From the NCBI GenBank assembly GCA_021413535.1, contig JAIOQF010000105.1, forward strand, positions 1-5,760: 5,760 nt of DNA, written 5' to 3'. Made by a program: the position numbers and the translations under genes. The stretch is from Verrucomicrobiota bacterium (GTDB lineage Bacteria > Verrucomicrobiota > Verrucomicrobiia > Verrucomicrobiales > Verrucomicrobiaceae). Under the pieces are notes generated by a model, which was not told the DNA's origin, did no database searches, and saw nothing but the letters and a program-made list of their open reading frames with translations. Shown piece after piece: positions 1 to 5,760 of the stretch. Each line of letters opens with the position of its first letter. Position 1 is the stretch's first letter.

Positions 1-38
1 ATTGAAATGGATGTTTTCATAATTCGGATGAGTGCCGA

Positions 39-1142
39 TCACTTGTCGATGTCGATGACAGACTCGCGAATCAATTTTGCCGCTGTATTGAATTTACTCT
101 TGTCGTTTCGAATCGATTCCAGATGATCGGTGATATCGGACTGATTCCAGGAAACGATGACATCAAGACTGGGAATGATCCACAAAACCGCCCGACCAAA
201 CAACCCCACGGCAAAAATGCTGTCGCTCGGCGCATCTGGAACGGGTCTCCTTCCCTGTGCATCTTCAAGATTCAGCCACCAGTTAAAACTGTAGAAGCCA
301 GGTCCAACAGGGGTGTCGTTCCGAGTCATTGAAGTTCCGTAGGAACGTTGACCAGGAAGCATGTCGGCTTCCTTTCCCGATGACATCGGGAGCGTGGCTG
401 GAACCCCCTCCGTGAGCATTTGATCGATCAGCTGTGGCGGGAGCAGTTGTTTGCCATTCCACTTTCCGTGCCGCATCACAAAATATCCGAAGCGGGCGAA
501 ATCTCGCACCGACATTTGTAACGAGCCGGACACTGCATCCACACTCTCCTTTTCAAAGGAATACGCGTCTTCAAAATCAAGCGGTTCAGCTATTCTGCGG
601 CGCAACACCTCTGTGGCGTCACTGCGGAACACACCACCCATCAGCGAGTCATAATAAAATGCGATGGCAAAATCATTGTAGGCGAACGCTTCACCCGGTT
701 TCTCGACCAGACCATAGCCAGATGTCTGACTGGCCAGATGTCGCCAGGTGATCGCCGCGTCCTTCCCGCCGTTGATCGTGCGCAGCCGGGGCTCGATCTC
801 TGCGAGCGGACGATCCACATCGCGCAAAAGTTTTTCCTGCACCGCGAACATCAAGAACGTGCTGATCACGGGCTTGGCGGCTGACCAGAGACGTTGATCG
901 GGTGTTTGTCGCCCCCAGCGGTGCACCATGTAACCATGTCGCACCACAACGCCGGCCCCGCCGACCAGCCTCGCCAGACTCTCCAGCCGCGCCTGATCCA
1001 TTCCCAATAAAGCTGGGTTTTTATGACGCCATTTCGAAGCTGGAAATACATCTGGCAGCCGTGCGGCACTTGTCTTGTCATCCCGTCCGCAACTTGTCAA
1101 CAGCACCAAAGCCAGCATGCAAATTTCAAAGCGAAAAATCAT
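39..1142 (-). CDS. Serine hydrolase of the beta-lactamase (class C-like) family, predicted lipoprotein
   Basis: Predicted periplasmic, lipid-anchored serine hydrolase of the beta-lactamase/penicillin-binding-protein-like family; the substrate (ester, amide or peptide) cannot be told from sequence. Numbered from the GTG at 1172 (377 residues), a hydrophobic stretch at 19-27 leads into a lipobox LTSC with Cys28, followed by G-R-D-D. The nucleophile motif SxxK is SAAK (Ser97, Lys100). The second family motif appears as FAYND (Tyr165-Asn166) instead of a clean Y-x-N. Glycine-rich AVGLFGR at 321-327 sits where the third motif is expected. I chose the ATG at 1142 (residue 11, giving 367 residues) because it gives a compact signal peptide; the GTG at 1172 is the alternative, and neither has a Shine-Dalgarno sequence. 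It lies 42 bases (12 from the GTG) after the pilT stop on the same strand, so it is probably the last gene of that operon, although a functional link to pili is not evident. Family assignment is firm, specific function unknown. Confidence 0.85.
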   Translation of the reverse strand: MIFRFEICMLALVLLTSCGRDDKTSAARLPDVFPASKWRHKNPALLGMDQARLESLARLVGGAGVVVRHGYMVHRWGRQTPDQRLWSAAKPVISTFLMFAVQEKLLRDVDRPLAEIEPRLRTINGGKDAAITWRHLASQTSGYGLVEKPGEAFAYNDFAIAFYYDSLMGGVFRSDATEVLRRRIAEPLDFEDAYSFEKESVDAVSGSLQMSVRDFARFGYFVMRHGKWNGKQLLPPQLIDQMLTEGVPATLPMSSGKEADMLPGQRSYGTSMTRNDTPVGPGFYSFNWWLNLEDAQGRRPVPDAPSDSIFAVGLFGRAVLWIIPSLDVIVSWNQSDITDHLESIRNDKSKFNTAAKLIRESVIDIDK

Positions 1143-1184
1143 GTCAGTGCTGATTGATTGTCGCGATCGCACGCGCTTGGGCCA

Positions 1185-2291
1185 TTACTTGCCCGTCTCA
1201 CCACCACTGGCGGCACCGACAGCGGCATCCTCGGGCGGAAGGAACCCTTTGAACCGACTCTTGTCGATGGCCTTCATGTAAGCCTCCATGGGCGTGATGT
1301 AACCTTCCCGGAGTTTTTCCCAGATCGCTTCGTCCATAAACTGCATGCCCTGGGCTTTCCCGCCGATGATCACATCATAAAGTTTTTGCGTCGCGCCTTC
1401 CCGGATGATGGCGCCGACGGCGGGCGTGGACACCATGATTTCGTTCACGGCAGCGCGGCCCTTGCCGTCGTGCTTCTTGACGAGCAACTGGGCCACCACC
1501 CCGCGCAACGAGGCGGCCAGCATGGTTCGCACTTGCGACTGCTGATCGGCGGGAAACACGTCCACGATACGATCGACAGTCTTGCGGGCATTGTTGGTGT
1601 GCAAAGTGCCGAAGACGAGCAAGCCCGTCTCTGCGGCAGTCAGCGCCAGGGAAATGGTTTCATAATCTCGCATTTCACCGACGAGCACGATGTCCGCATC
1701 CTCGCGCAAGGCAGCACGCAAGCCATCCGAGAAGCTTGGAGTCTGGATGGGCACTTCGCGCTGGGTGAAGATGCTTTTTTTGTTCCGGTGCACGAACTCG
1801 ATCGGTTCCTCAATCGTTATAATATGCCGGGAGAAGTTGGTATTCACATAATCCAGCAGGGCCGCGAGCGTGGTGGATTTGCCGGAACCTGTGGGACCGG
1901 TGACGAGAACCAGTCCGCTGCGCATATGACCAAATTCACGGACGACTTCGGGAATGCCCAGTTGTTCGAGCGTGGCAATTTTAGTGGGAATGATTCGAAA
2001 GACGGCGGCATAGCCATTGAGCTGGCGCAGGTAATTGCAGCGGAAACGCGAGTCCTCGTCCATCTCGTATGCGAAGTCCATGTCGCCCAGTTCCTTGTAA
2101 CGCTCCCAGGCTCGCGGTGCGCAGATTTCGCGCATCATGGATTCAATGAAGGACTCCGAGAGCGCTTCCTCACCCTTGATGGGAACAATGCCGCCGTGGA
2201 CGCGAATCTTCGGCGGCTGCCCCTGCGTGATGTGCAAGTCGGAACCGCCCAGCTCGATGAGCTTGTGAAAGTAATTATCAATGACCGGCAT
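1185..2291 (-). CDS. pilT: Type IV pilus retraction ATPase, PilT family (second of two tandem copies)
   Basis: Hexameric cytoplasmic motor ATPase of the secretion superfamily that drives depolymerisation (retraction) of type IV pili for twitching, adhesion or DNA uptake. The 368 residues match the full family length. The N-terminal PAS-like domain includes GGSDLHIT (15-22). Walker A is GPTGSGKST (132-140, Lys138). The Asp box reads TIEEPIEF (159-166), with Glu162 where most PilT proteins have Asp. Walker B is DIVLVGEMRD (200-209, catalytic Glu206). The His box ends GTLHT (His231). The PilT-type AIRNLIRE motif appears as AVGAIIRE (291-298). The C-terminus is extended by an Ala/Gly-rich tail after residue 350. 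It starts at an ATG 12 bases after the stop of the upstream paralogue, without a visible Shine-Dalgarno sequence, so translation is probably coupled. No pilin or assembly genes are nearby. I am confident of the family; which of the two copies is the main motor is not decidable here. Confidence 0.95.
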   Translation of the reverse strand: MPVIDNYFHKLIELGGSDLHITQGQPPKIRVHGGIVPIKGEEALSESFIESMMREICAPRAWERYKELGDMDFAYEMDEDSRFRCNYLRQLNGYAAVFRIIPTKIATLEQLGIPEVVREFGHMRSGLVLVTGPTGSGKSTTLAALLDYVNTNFSRHIITIEEPIEFVHRNKKSIFTQREVPIQTPSFSDGLRAALREDADIVLVGEMRDYETISLALTAAETGLLVFGTLHTNNARKTVDRIVDVFPADQQSQVRTMLAASLRGVVAQLLVKKHDGKGRAAVNEIMVSTPAVGAIIREGATQKLYDVIIGGKAQGMQFMDEAIWEKLREGYITPMEAYMKAIDKSRFKGFLPPEDAAVGAASGGETGK

Positions 2292-2303
2292 ACGAAATGA
2301 AGA

Positions 2304-3425
2304 TTACGATTCGAGAAATTTTTTCATGGTCTGCTTGTCTTCAGACCGGCTCTGACACTCTTCCCGGCTGATGAGCCCGGACGAGTAAAGATTTTGCAGG
2401 CTGTCGTCCATGGTGACCATGCCTACACCCTTACCGGTCTGCATGACGCCGGGAAGCATGAAGGTTTTACCTTCGCGAATGCAATTGGCGACAGCGGGCG
2501 TGTTGATCAGAATTTCCAGCGCCATCACTCGTCCATCTCCATCTGCCCGTGGAACAAGTTGCTGGGAAATGACACCGCGCAGCGACTCGCTCACCATGAC
2601 GCGAATCTGGCCGCGCTGATCGCTTGGGAAAACGTCGAGAACGCGATCCAGGGTGCGCGGTGCATTGCCTGTATGGAGCGTTCCGAGAACCAAGTGCCCC
2701 GTTTCCGCAGCGGTGATGGCCAGCGAAATAGTTTCCAAGTCACGCATCTCTCCCACCATGATGACATCAGGATCCTCGCGCAATGCGCCGCGCAAAGCAG
2801 CGGCAAAACTTTTGGTATGAGAACCCACTTCACGCTGATTGATGTGACACCCCTTGGGCGTAAAAACATATTCGATAGGATCCTCCAACGTGATGATGTG
2901 GTCGTCGCGCTCCTTGTTGACCTCATCGACCAGGGCGGCCAGTGTTGTGGACTTGCCGGAGCCGGTCGCGCCCGTCACCAGAACCAGTCCGTTTTGATAT
3001 CGCGTCAGTGTGCGGCAGGTTTCCGGTAGCTTCAGTTCTTCAAGCGACCGGATATTATTGTTGATGACGCGAAACACCATGTCGATGCCGAGACGTTGCT
3101 GCACTAGAGAACAACGGAAGCGGCCGAAACTCGGCGAGTAAGCGAAGTCAACATCGCCGCGCTTTTCGAGAATCTGGGCGTGCTCCGCCGAAAGAAAGGC
3201 GCTGGCCAGGCGGCGAGTGTCCTCCGCCGTGAGCCGCTCGGCATTGTCCCAGATCGGGCACAATGAACCGTAGCGCCGCCAAGACGGCATGGAGCCGGTG
3301 GCGATGTGGATGTCTGAACAATCGTATTGCTGCGCGATCTTCAGATACTCGTCCACCGACGAGAGCACCTGAACTGCGGATGCAGGTTCGGCGGGCACGG
3401 CTTGGTCTTCTATTTCATCACTCAT
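2304..3425 (-). CDS. PilT/PilU-family type IV pilus retraction ATPase (first of two tandem copies)
   Basis: Second member of the retraction ATPase family, 373 residues, probably a PilU-like accessory or alternative motor acting with its downstream neighbour. An acidic, Pro/Ala-rich N-terminal leader (1-20) precedes the PAS-like domain with CSDIHIATG (36-44). Walker A is GATGSGKST (152-160, Lys158). The Asp box is LEDPIEYV (180-187), keeping the usual Asp that the downstream copy lacks. Walker B is DVIMVGEMRD (220-229, Glu226). The His box ends GTLHT (His251). The motif AVANCIRE (311-318) corresponds to the PilT AIRNLIRE element. The C-terminus (ISREEC, then a basic end) is PilT/PilU-like. The start codon overlaps the preceding stop in ATGA, with TCAGGA about nine bases upstream. 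The copies align along their whole length but differ at many positions, so the duplication is old. Calling it PilU rather than PilT rests on gene pairing only, so no symbol is given. Confidence 0.92.
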   Translation of the reverse strand: MSDEIEDQAVPAEPASAVQVLSSVDEYLKIAQQYDCSDIHIATGSMPSWRRYGSLCPIWDNAERLTAEDTRRLASAFLSAEHAQILEKRGDVDFAYSPSFGRFRCSLVQQRLGIDMVFRVINNNIRSLEELKLPETCRTLTRYQNGLVLVTGATGSGKSTTLAALVDEVNKERDDHIITLEDPIEYVFTPKGCHINQREVGSHTKSFAAALRGALREDPDVIMVGEMRDLETISLAITAAETGHLVLGTLHTGNAPRTLDRVLDVFPSDQRGQIRVMVSESLRGVISQQLVPRADGDGRVMALEILINTPAVANCIREGKTFMLPGVMQTGKGVGMVTMDDSLQNLYSSGLISREECQSRSEDKQTMKKFLES

Positions 3426-3658
3426 GCAATTTTATCCTGATCGGGAGATGGCGGCTGCTTGCCAAGGTAAGATGCAAAACGAGTCTTGGCAAAATGGAGC
3501 ACCGGTTCCTGGAACAAAGACCAGAGTGTGGTCGCCGCCAGACCCGCGAGTTTCCCCCGGATCGTCGAACCACCTGTGTTTTCCTTGCGCGGCATCATCA
3601 TAAGCCGGGTTACTCCCAGCCCGATCAACTCTGCGGTCACTTCAGTTGCTCCAGCCAT
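3422..3658 (-). CDS. Small protein of unknown function between the yqjE-like and pilU-like genes
   Basis: I do not recognise this 78-residue protein. It has a Thr/Gly/Leu-rich N-terminus, a Met cluster followed by basic residues (MMMPRK, 20-25), a Gly/Ser/Thr linker, then a mainly apolar segment at about 37-57 (LAGLAATTLWSLFQEP...) that is interrupted by Gln-Glu-Pro and could be an amphipathic or membrane-surface helix. The tail is hydrophilic and Pro-rich (QPPSPDQDK). It is probably real: AAGGA lies six bases before its ATG, the best ribosome binding site in the window. Its start lies inside the 3' end of the yqjE-like gene (22-base overlap), and its stop overlaps the next start as ATGA. E. 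coli has a small protein, YqjK, after YqjE, and this occupies the comparable place, but I see no convincing sequence resemblance to YqjK. A membrane-associated role is inference only. Confidence 0.7.
   Translation of the reverse strand: MAGATEVTAELIGLGVTRLMMMPRKENTGGSTIRGKLAGLAATTLWSLFQEPVLHFAKTRFASYLGKQPPSPDQDKIA
3435..3440 (-). promoter_or_regulatory. Ribosome binding site of the first PilT/PilU-family gene
   Basis: TCAGGA on the minus strand lies nine bases before the ATG at 3425, within the end of the 78-residue gene. Together with the ATGA stop/start overlap it supports this start and coupled translation. Confidence 0.5.
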
Positions 3659-4050
3659 TTTCGATCCTTTCCAAATTCATTGATCGTATGTTCGAACCAG
3701 CGCGCGGCACTGAGCCGACGCCAGGCCGCGAAAGCAAAGATCGAAGCCAGAATCAAATTGACCAAGCCTCCCGCCACCGTCGCCTGCACCCAGGTCCATC
3801 CGCTCTTCTCCGCCAGATAACAAACGCTGCTGACCATCAAAAGCAGCCAGGCACTGAGGCCGAATATTGCCGCGATCACACTCAAGAAAACAACTCGCAA
3901 CAGATGCTGCGCCGCCTCCTGTCCCTCGACAGAAAGCAAAACGCCCCGAGCTTCCAGATATCGCAACAAGCCGTTCGGGATGGTGCTGAAGGAATGTCCG
4001 CCCGCACTGCTGCGAGTTTTCTTCTCAGTATCTGGCGGCGATTGCTCCAT
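3637..4050 (-). CDS. YqjE-like / phage holin family (DUF1469, holin-X type) inner-membrane protein
   Basis: A 137-residue membrane protein with the layout of the DUF1469 'putative holin-X' family, to which E. coli YqjE belongs. The hydrophilic N-terminus (1-25) has many Ser, Lys and Glu residues. It is followed by an amphipathic stretch (26-50, including YLEARGVLLSVEGQEA), a first transmembrane segment at about 51-77, a short loop with Trp85 and Trp87, and a second transmembrane segment at about 88-110. The cytoplasmic-looking tail carries FEHTINEFGKDRKWLEQL (119-136), which fits the family's conserved C-terminal E-x-x-x-D-R-x-W-L pattern. Despite the family name, no lysis or phage context is visible, and most chromosomal members are not holins. 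It follows the DUF883-like gene by 37 bases, the same order as yqjD-yqjE in enterobacteria. No clear Shine-Dalgarno sequence precedes the ATG at 4050. The assignment rests on topology, tail motif and neighbour. Confidence 0.78.
   Translation of the reverse strand: MEQSPPDTEKKTRSSAGGHSFSTIPNGLLRYLEARGVLLSVEGQEAAQHLLRVVFLSVIAAIFGLSAWLLLMVSSVCYLAEKSGWTWVQATVAGGLVNLILASIFAFAAWRRLSAARWFEHTINEFGKDRKWLEQLK
3665..3669 (-). promoter_or_regulatory. Ribosome binding site of the 78-residue protein
   Basis: AAGGA on the minus strand lies six bases before the ATG at 3658, inside the end of the yqjE-like gene. It is the strongest Shine-Dalgarno sequence in the window and a main reason for accepting this small gene as real. 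Confidence 0.6.
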
Positions 4051-4087
4051 CTCGGGCTGCTGCTGATTGCCAGATGTTAGCGTGATC

Positions 4088-4438
4088 TCAACGACGGAAA
4101 ATCACCCCGGCCAGAAAGCCGACTCCGAATGCCGCCAGCAATGCTTGCAAGGGTTTCTCCTTGGCGAACTTCTCCGCTTCGGCGGTCATATTCTTCACCT
4201 GTCCGCTGGCATCATCCCAAGTTTTGTCAGCATAGTGCTTGATCTCCGCAGCCTTGTCTCCAGCGGCAGACGTGAACTGTGCTGCTCGCTGCTCGGCTGC
4301 CTGGCGGATTTCATGCGCTTTTGCCGCGGCTGCGGCCCGGAGGTCTTCAGCCGCCTTGATGGCGCTAATTTTTGCAGCGGCAAAGGGATCGACCGGAGTC
4401 GCCCCAAATGGATTCTCGGTGGTAGTGGTGTCGCTCAT
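4088..4438 (-). CDS. YqjD/ElaB-like (DUF883-type) C-tail-anchored membrane protein
   Basis: Numbered from the ATG at 4438, this is a 116-residue protein with a polar, Thr-rich N-terminus. A long Ala/Lys/Glu-rich helix, probably coiled coil, spans about 18-93. A single C-terminal transmembrane segment spans about 96-114 and ends in Arg-Arg: K-P-L-Q-A-L-L-A-A-F-G-V-G-F-L-A-G-V-I-F. The Pro before the helix, the Gly-spaced core and the terminal Arg pair are the hallmark of the DUF883 family. Its E. coli members YqjD, ElaB and YgaM are inner-membrane proteins induced in stationary phase; YqjD and ElaB have been reported to bind ribosomes. An upstream in-frame ATG at 4483 would add 15 residues (RSASYKK...), but they are unlike the family, and neither start has a Shine-Dalgarno sequence. 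It is the first gene of the leftward array, transcribed from the region shared with asnB. Ribosome binding is inferred from the family, not seen here. Confidence 0.8.
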   Translation of the reverse strand: MSDTTTTENPFGATPVDPFAAAKISAIKAAEDLRAAAAAKAHEIRQAAEQRAAQFTSAAGDKAAEIKHYADKTWDDASGQVKNMTAEAEKFAKEKPLQALLAAFGVGFLAGVIFRR

Positions 4439-4592
4439 GGTGTAATAAAAGTTAGGTGGTTTCTTGTAGGAAGCACTTCTCATTTAGTCGCTGCAACTGC
4501 TGCTGGCGAGAAAAAAGTGTCGCAACACAAAATGAAATTCGTTGTGCCGCACGACGCCCTTGGCATACTAACTGTTCGATTTTTCAGAATTT
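4439..4592. promoter_or_regulatory. Divergent intergenic region between the yqjD-like operon and asnB
   Basis: This 154-base region must hold the leftward promoter of the six-gene array and the rightward promoter of asnB. It contains an A run (4511-4516), a perfect dyad GTGTcgcaACAC (4517-4528), the inverted pair CACAA-N11-TTGTG (4526-4530 and 4542-4546) and a palindrome GTGCcGCAC (4544-4552). These three overlap the likely asnB promoter and could be operator sites, but the arms are only 4-5 bases and may occur by chance. I could not identify a convincing leftward promoter. Confidence 0.5.
4542..4569 (+). promoter_or_regulatory. Candidate asnB promoter with extended -10
   Basis: A possible -35 box TTGTGC (4542-4547, three of six consensus bases) is followed after 16 bases by CATACT (4564-4569, four of six). 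A TG at 4561-4562 one base upstream gives an extended -10 element. Transcription would begin near 4576, leaving a leader of only about 17 bases before the ATG at 4593, which agrees with the lack of a Shine-Dalgarno sequence there. This is a sigma70-type guess and the matches are modest. Confidence 0.28.
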
Positions 4593-5760
4593 ATGTGCGG
4601 CATCTACGGTTTTGCGGGCTTCAAAGAGGACGGTCTCATCGACCGCATGGGCCGGGCCATGGTCCATCGCGGACCAGACGGCGAAGGCCGCTATGAAGCA
4701 CCGGACGGAGCGCCCTTCACCATGGGCATGCGTCGACTAAGCATCATCGATCTGGAAGGCGGCTGGCAACCTGTCTTCAACGAGGACAAATCCATCGCCA
4801 TCTGCTACAACGGGGAGACCTACAACTATCTCGAACTGCGCGAGGAACTGGAGAAAAAGGGCCACGTTTTCCGGACCCATAGCGACACCGAGTGCATCGT
4901 CCACGGTTACGAGGAATGGGGCATCGAAGGTGTGCTCCAGCGGATGAACGGCATGTTCGCCTTCTGCCTCTACGATTCCCGCAAGAAGGAGTTTTTCATC
5001 GCACGCGATCGCTGTGGCCAGAAGCCGCTTTACTACCATCAACGCAACGGGCGTTTTCTTTTTGCCAGCGAAGTTAAAAGCCTTCTCCAAAGCCAGCACG
5101 TCACCGCCCAGCCCAACATAGCGGCCATCGATCCCTATCTCACACTGAGGAATGTCCCCGAACCGCAGACGATGTTTCAGGACATCTTCATCCTGCCTGT
5201 CGCACACTACCTGAACTACCGGCTTTCTGACGCCAGCCTGCGCATCACCCGCTATTGGGAAGTTCCATTGCTCGATGCCAGCACAGCTCATTACAAATCC
5301 GATGGCGAATACTTCGAAGCCCTGGAGTCGCTATTTTACGACAGCGTGAAACTCTGCATGAGGAGCGACGTGCCCGTGGGCGCGTATCTCAGTGCAGGCG
5401 TGGATTCTTCGCTCACGGTGGCGGCGATGACGAAATACTCATCCAACATCAACACCTACTCCGTCGGCTTCAATTCCCCGCTCGACGAGACCCCTGCCGC
5501 GCGCGAAACCGCCAAGTTCCTCGGCACTCATCACCATGAAATCATCTGCCAGCCGGAGGACTTCGATCTGCTGCCGAAGATCGTCTGGCACATGGACCGG
5601 CCGGTCGGCGATGCTTTGCTCATCGCTTTTTACAAACTCGCACAAGGAGCGGCGAAGGATCTAAAGGTGGTGCTCGGTGGCGAAGGCGCGGACGAGGCCT
5701 TCGCAGGATACTCATTCCAGGGAGTGATCTCCAAGGTTGAAAAAATGCGGCGGAAATTTC
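4593..5760 (+). CDS. asnB: Asparagine synthetase (glutamine-hydrolysing), 3' end beyond the window
   Basis: Cytoplasmic enzyme that takes ammonia from glutamine and, using ATP, converts aspartate to asparagine; some family members amidate other acids in glycan or peptide pathways. The first 389 codons are present and no stop is reached; E. coli AsnB has about 554 residues. The N-terminal class II glutaminase domain (about 2-190) has nucleophile Cys2 in MCGIYGFAG, HRGPDGEG (25-32), RRLSIIDL (47-54), NGETYNY (73-79; usually NGEIYNY) and SDTE (97-100). The synthetase domain follows: its PP-loop reads LSAGVDSS (266-273), with Ala268 where SGG is usual, and GGEGADEAFAGY (362-373) carries Glu364 and Asp367. 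The ATG at 4593 is fixed because Cys must follow the initiator Met. No Shine-Dalgarno sequence is visible. It is divergent from the pilus array. A role in a polysaccharide cluster to the right is possible but cannot be seen. Confidence 0.93.
   Translation, partial: MCGIYGFAGFKEDGLIDRMGRAMVHRGPDGEGRYEAPDGAPFTMGMRRLSIIDLEGGWQPVFNEDKSIAICYNGETYNYLELREELEKKGHVFRTHSDTECIVHGYEEWGIEGVLQRMNGMFAFCLYDSRKKEFFIARDRCGQKPLYYHQRNGRFLFASEVKSLLQSQHVTAQPNIAAIDPYLTLRNVPEPQTMFQDIFILPVAHYLNYRLSDASLRITRYWEVPLLDASTAHYKSDGEYFEALESLFYDSVKLCMRSDVPVGAYLSAGVDSSLTVAAMTKYSSNINTYSVGFNSPLDETPAARETAKFLGTHHHEIICQPEDFDLLPKIVWHMDRPVGDALLIAFYKLAQGAAKDLKVVLGGEGADEAFAGYSFQGVISKVEKMRRKF

Noticed and set aside
1..38. A possible terminator after the hydrolase gene
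   Set aside because: The 38 bases available show no stable hairpin followed by a T run on the minus strand; a terminator could lie beyond the window.
1158..2300. A 380-codon open frame on the plus strand covering the whole of pilT
   Set aside because: It is the antisense shadow of a clearly conserved ATPase gene; its translation is rich in His, Gly and Asp in a pattern typical of reversed coding sequence and shows no family motif.
2394..3029. A 211-codon plus-strand open frame opposite the first PilT/PilU gene
   Set aside because: Antisense shadow of the conserved ATPase core, in the same relative frame as the shadow over pilT; no recognisable protein.
3637..4050. A prophage lysis gene, suggested by the holin family name
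   Set aside because: No endolysin, spanin or other phage gene is near, and the DUF883-like neighbour makes a chromosomal yqjD-yqjE-type pair the simpler explanation.
4067..4696. A 209-codon plus-strand open frame running across the yqjD-like gene into asnB
   Set aside because: It overlaps two better supported genes and crosses the divergent promoter region; its translation has no domain or sensible composition.
1163..5012. Two copies of the octamer GCGATCGC (1163-1170 and 5005-5012), the HIP1 repeat of cyanobacteria
   Set aside because: Two copies are more than chance predicts, but one encodes part of the conserved RDR segment of AsnB, and nothing else points to a cyanobacterium.
4737..5291. 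A 184-codon minus-strand open frame opposite asnB
   Set aside because: It lies wholly inside the conserved asparagine synthetase coding region and is its reverse-strand shadow.

Overview
The window looks like a chromosomal segment of a Gram-negative bacterium of roughly 50-55% GC (estimated by eye). Evidence for a Gram-negative cell is a lipoprotein signal peptide, two type IV pilus retraction ATPases and a pair of YqjD/YqjE-like inner-membrane proteins. Few starts have a good Shine-Dalgarno sequence: only two of seven. The protein style and gene mix would fit the Verrucomicrobiota/PVC group, but this is an impression, not a demonstrated assignment.

Layout. A leftward (minus-strand) array of six genes fills positions 4438 down to 39. 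In transcription order these are: a YqjD-like (DUF883-type) C-tail membrane protein (4438-4088); a YqjE-like/holin-X (DUF1469-type) two-helix membrane protein (4050-3637); an unrecognised 78-residue protein (3658-3422); a first PilT/PilU-family ATPase (3425-2304); a second PilT-family ATPase (2291-1185); and a lipoprotein of the serine beta-lactamase-like hydrolase family (1142-39). Gaps are 37, -22, -4, 12 and 42 bases, so the array is very probably one operon. A 154-base divergent intergenic region (4439-4592) separates it from a rightward asparagine synthetase (glutamine-hydrolysing) gene that starts at 4593 and runs off the right edge.

How the genes may work together. The two ATPases would power retraction of type IV pili as hexamers on the cytoplasmic face of the inner membrane. 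No pilin, assembly ATPase or platform gene is present here, so the pilus itself must be encoded elsewhere. The upstream pair of small membrane proteins resembles the yqjD-yqjE arrangement of enterobacteria (stationary-phase, membrane-associated), and the unknown 78-residue protein is translationally linked to both sides. Linking this module to pilus retraction is an inference from gene order. The asparagine synthetase is a separate unit; its PP-loop and GEGADE-region sequences differ slightly from the usual ones.

No RNA gene, CRISPR array, insertion sequence or convincing terminator was seen. No gene-free stretch exceeds 300 bases. Positions 1-38, downstream of the hydrolase stop codon, hold nothing recognisable.
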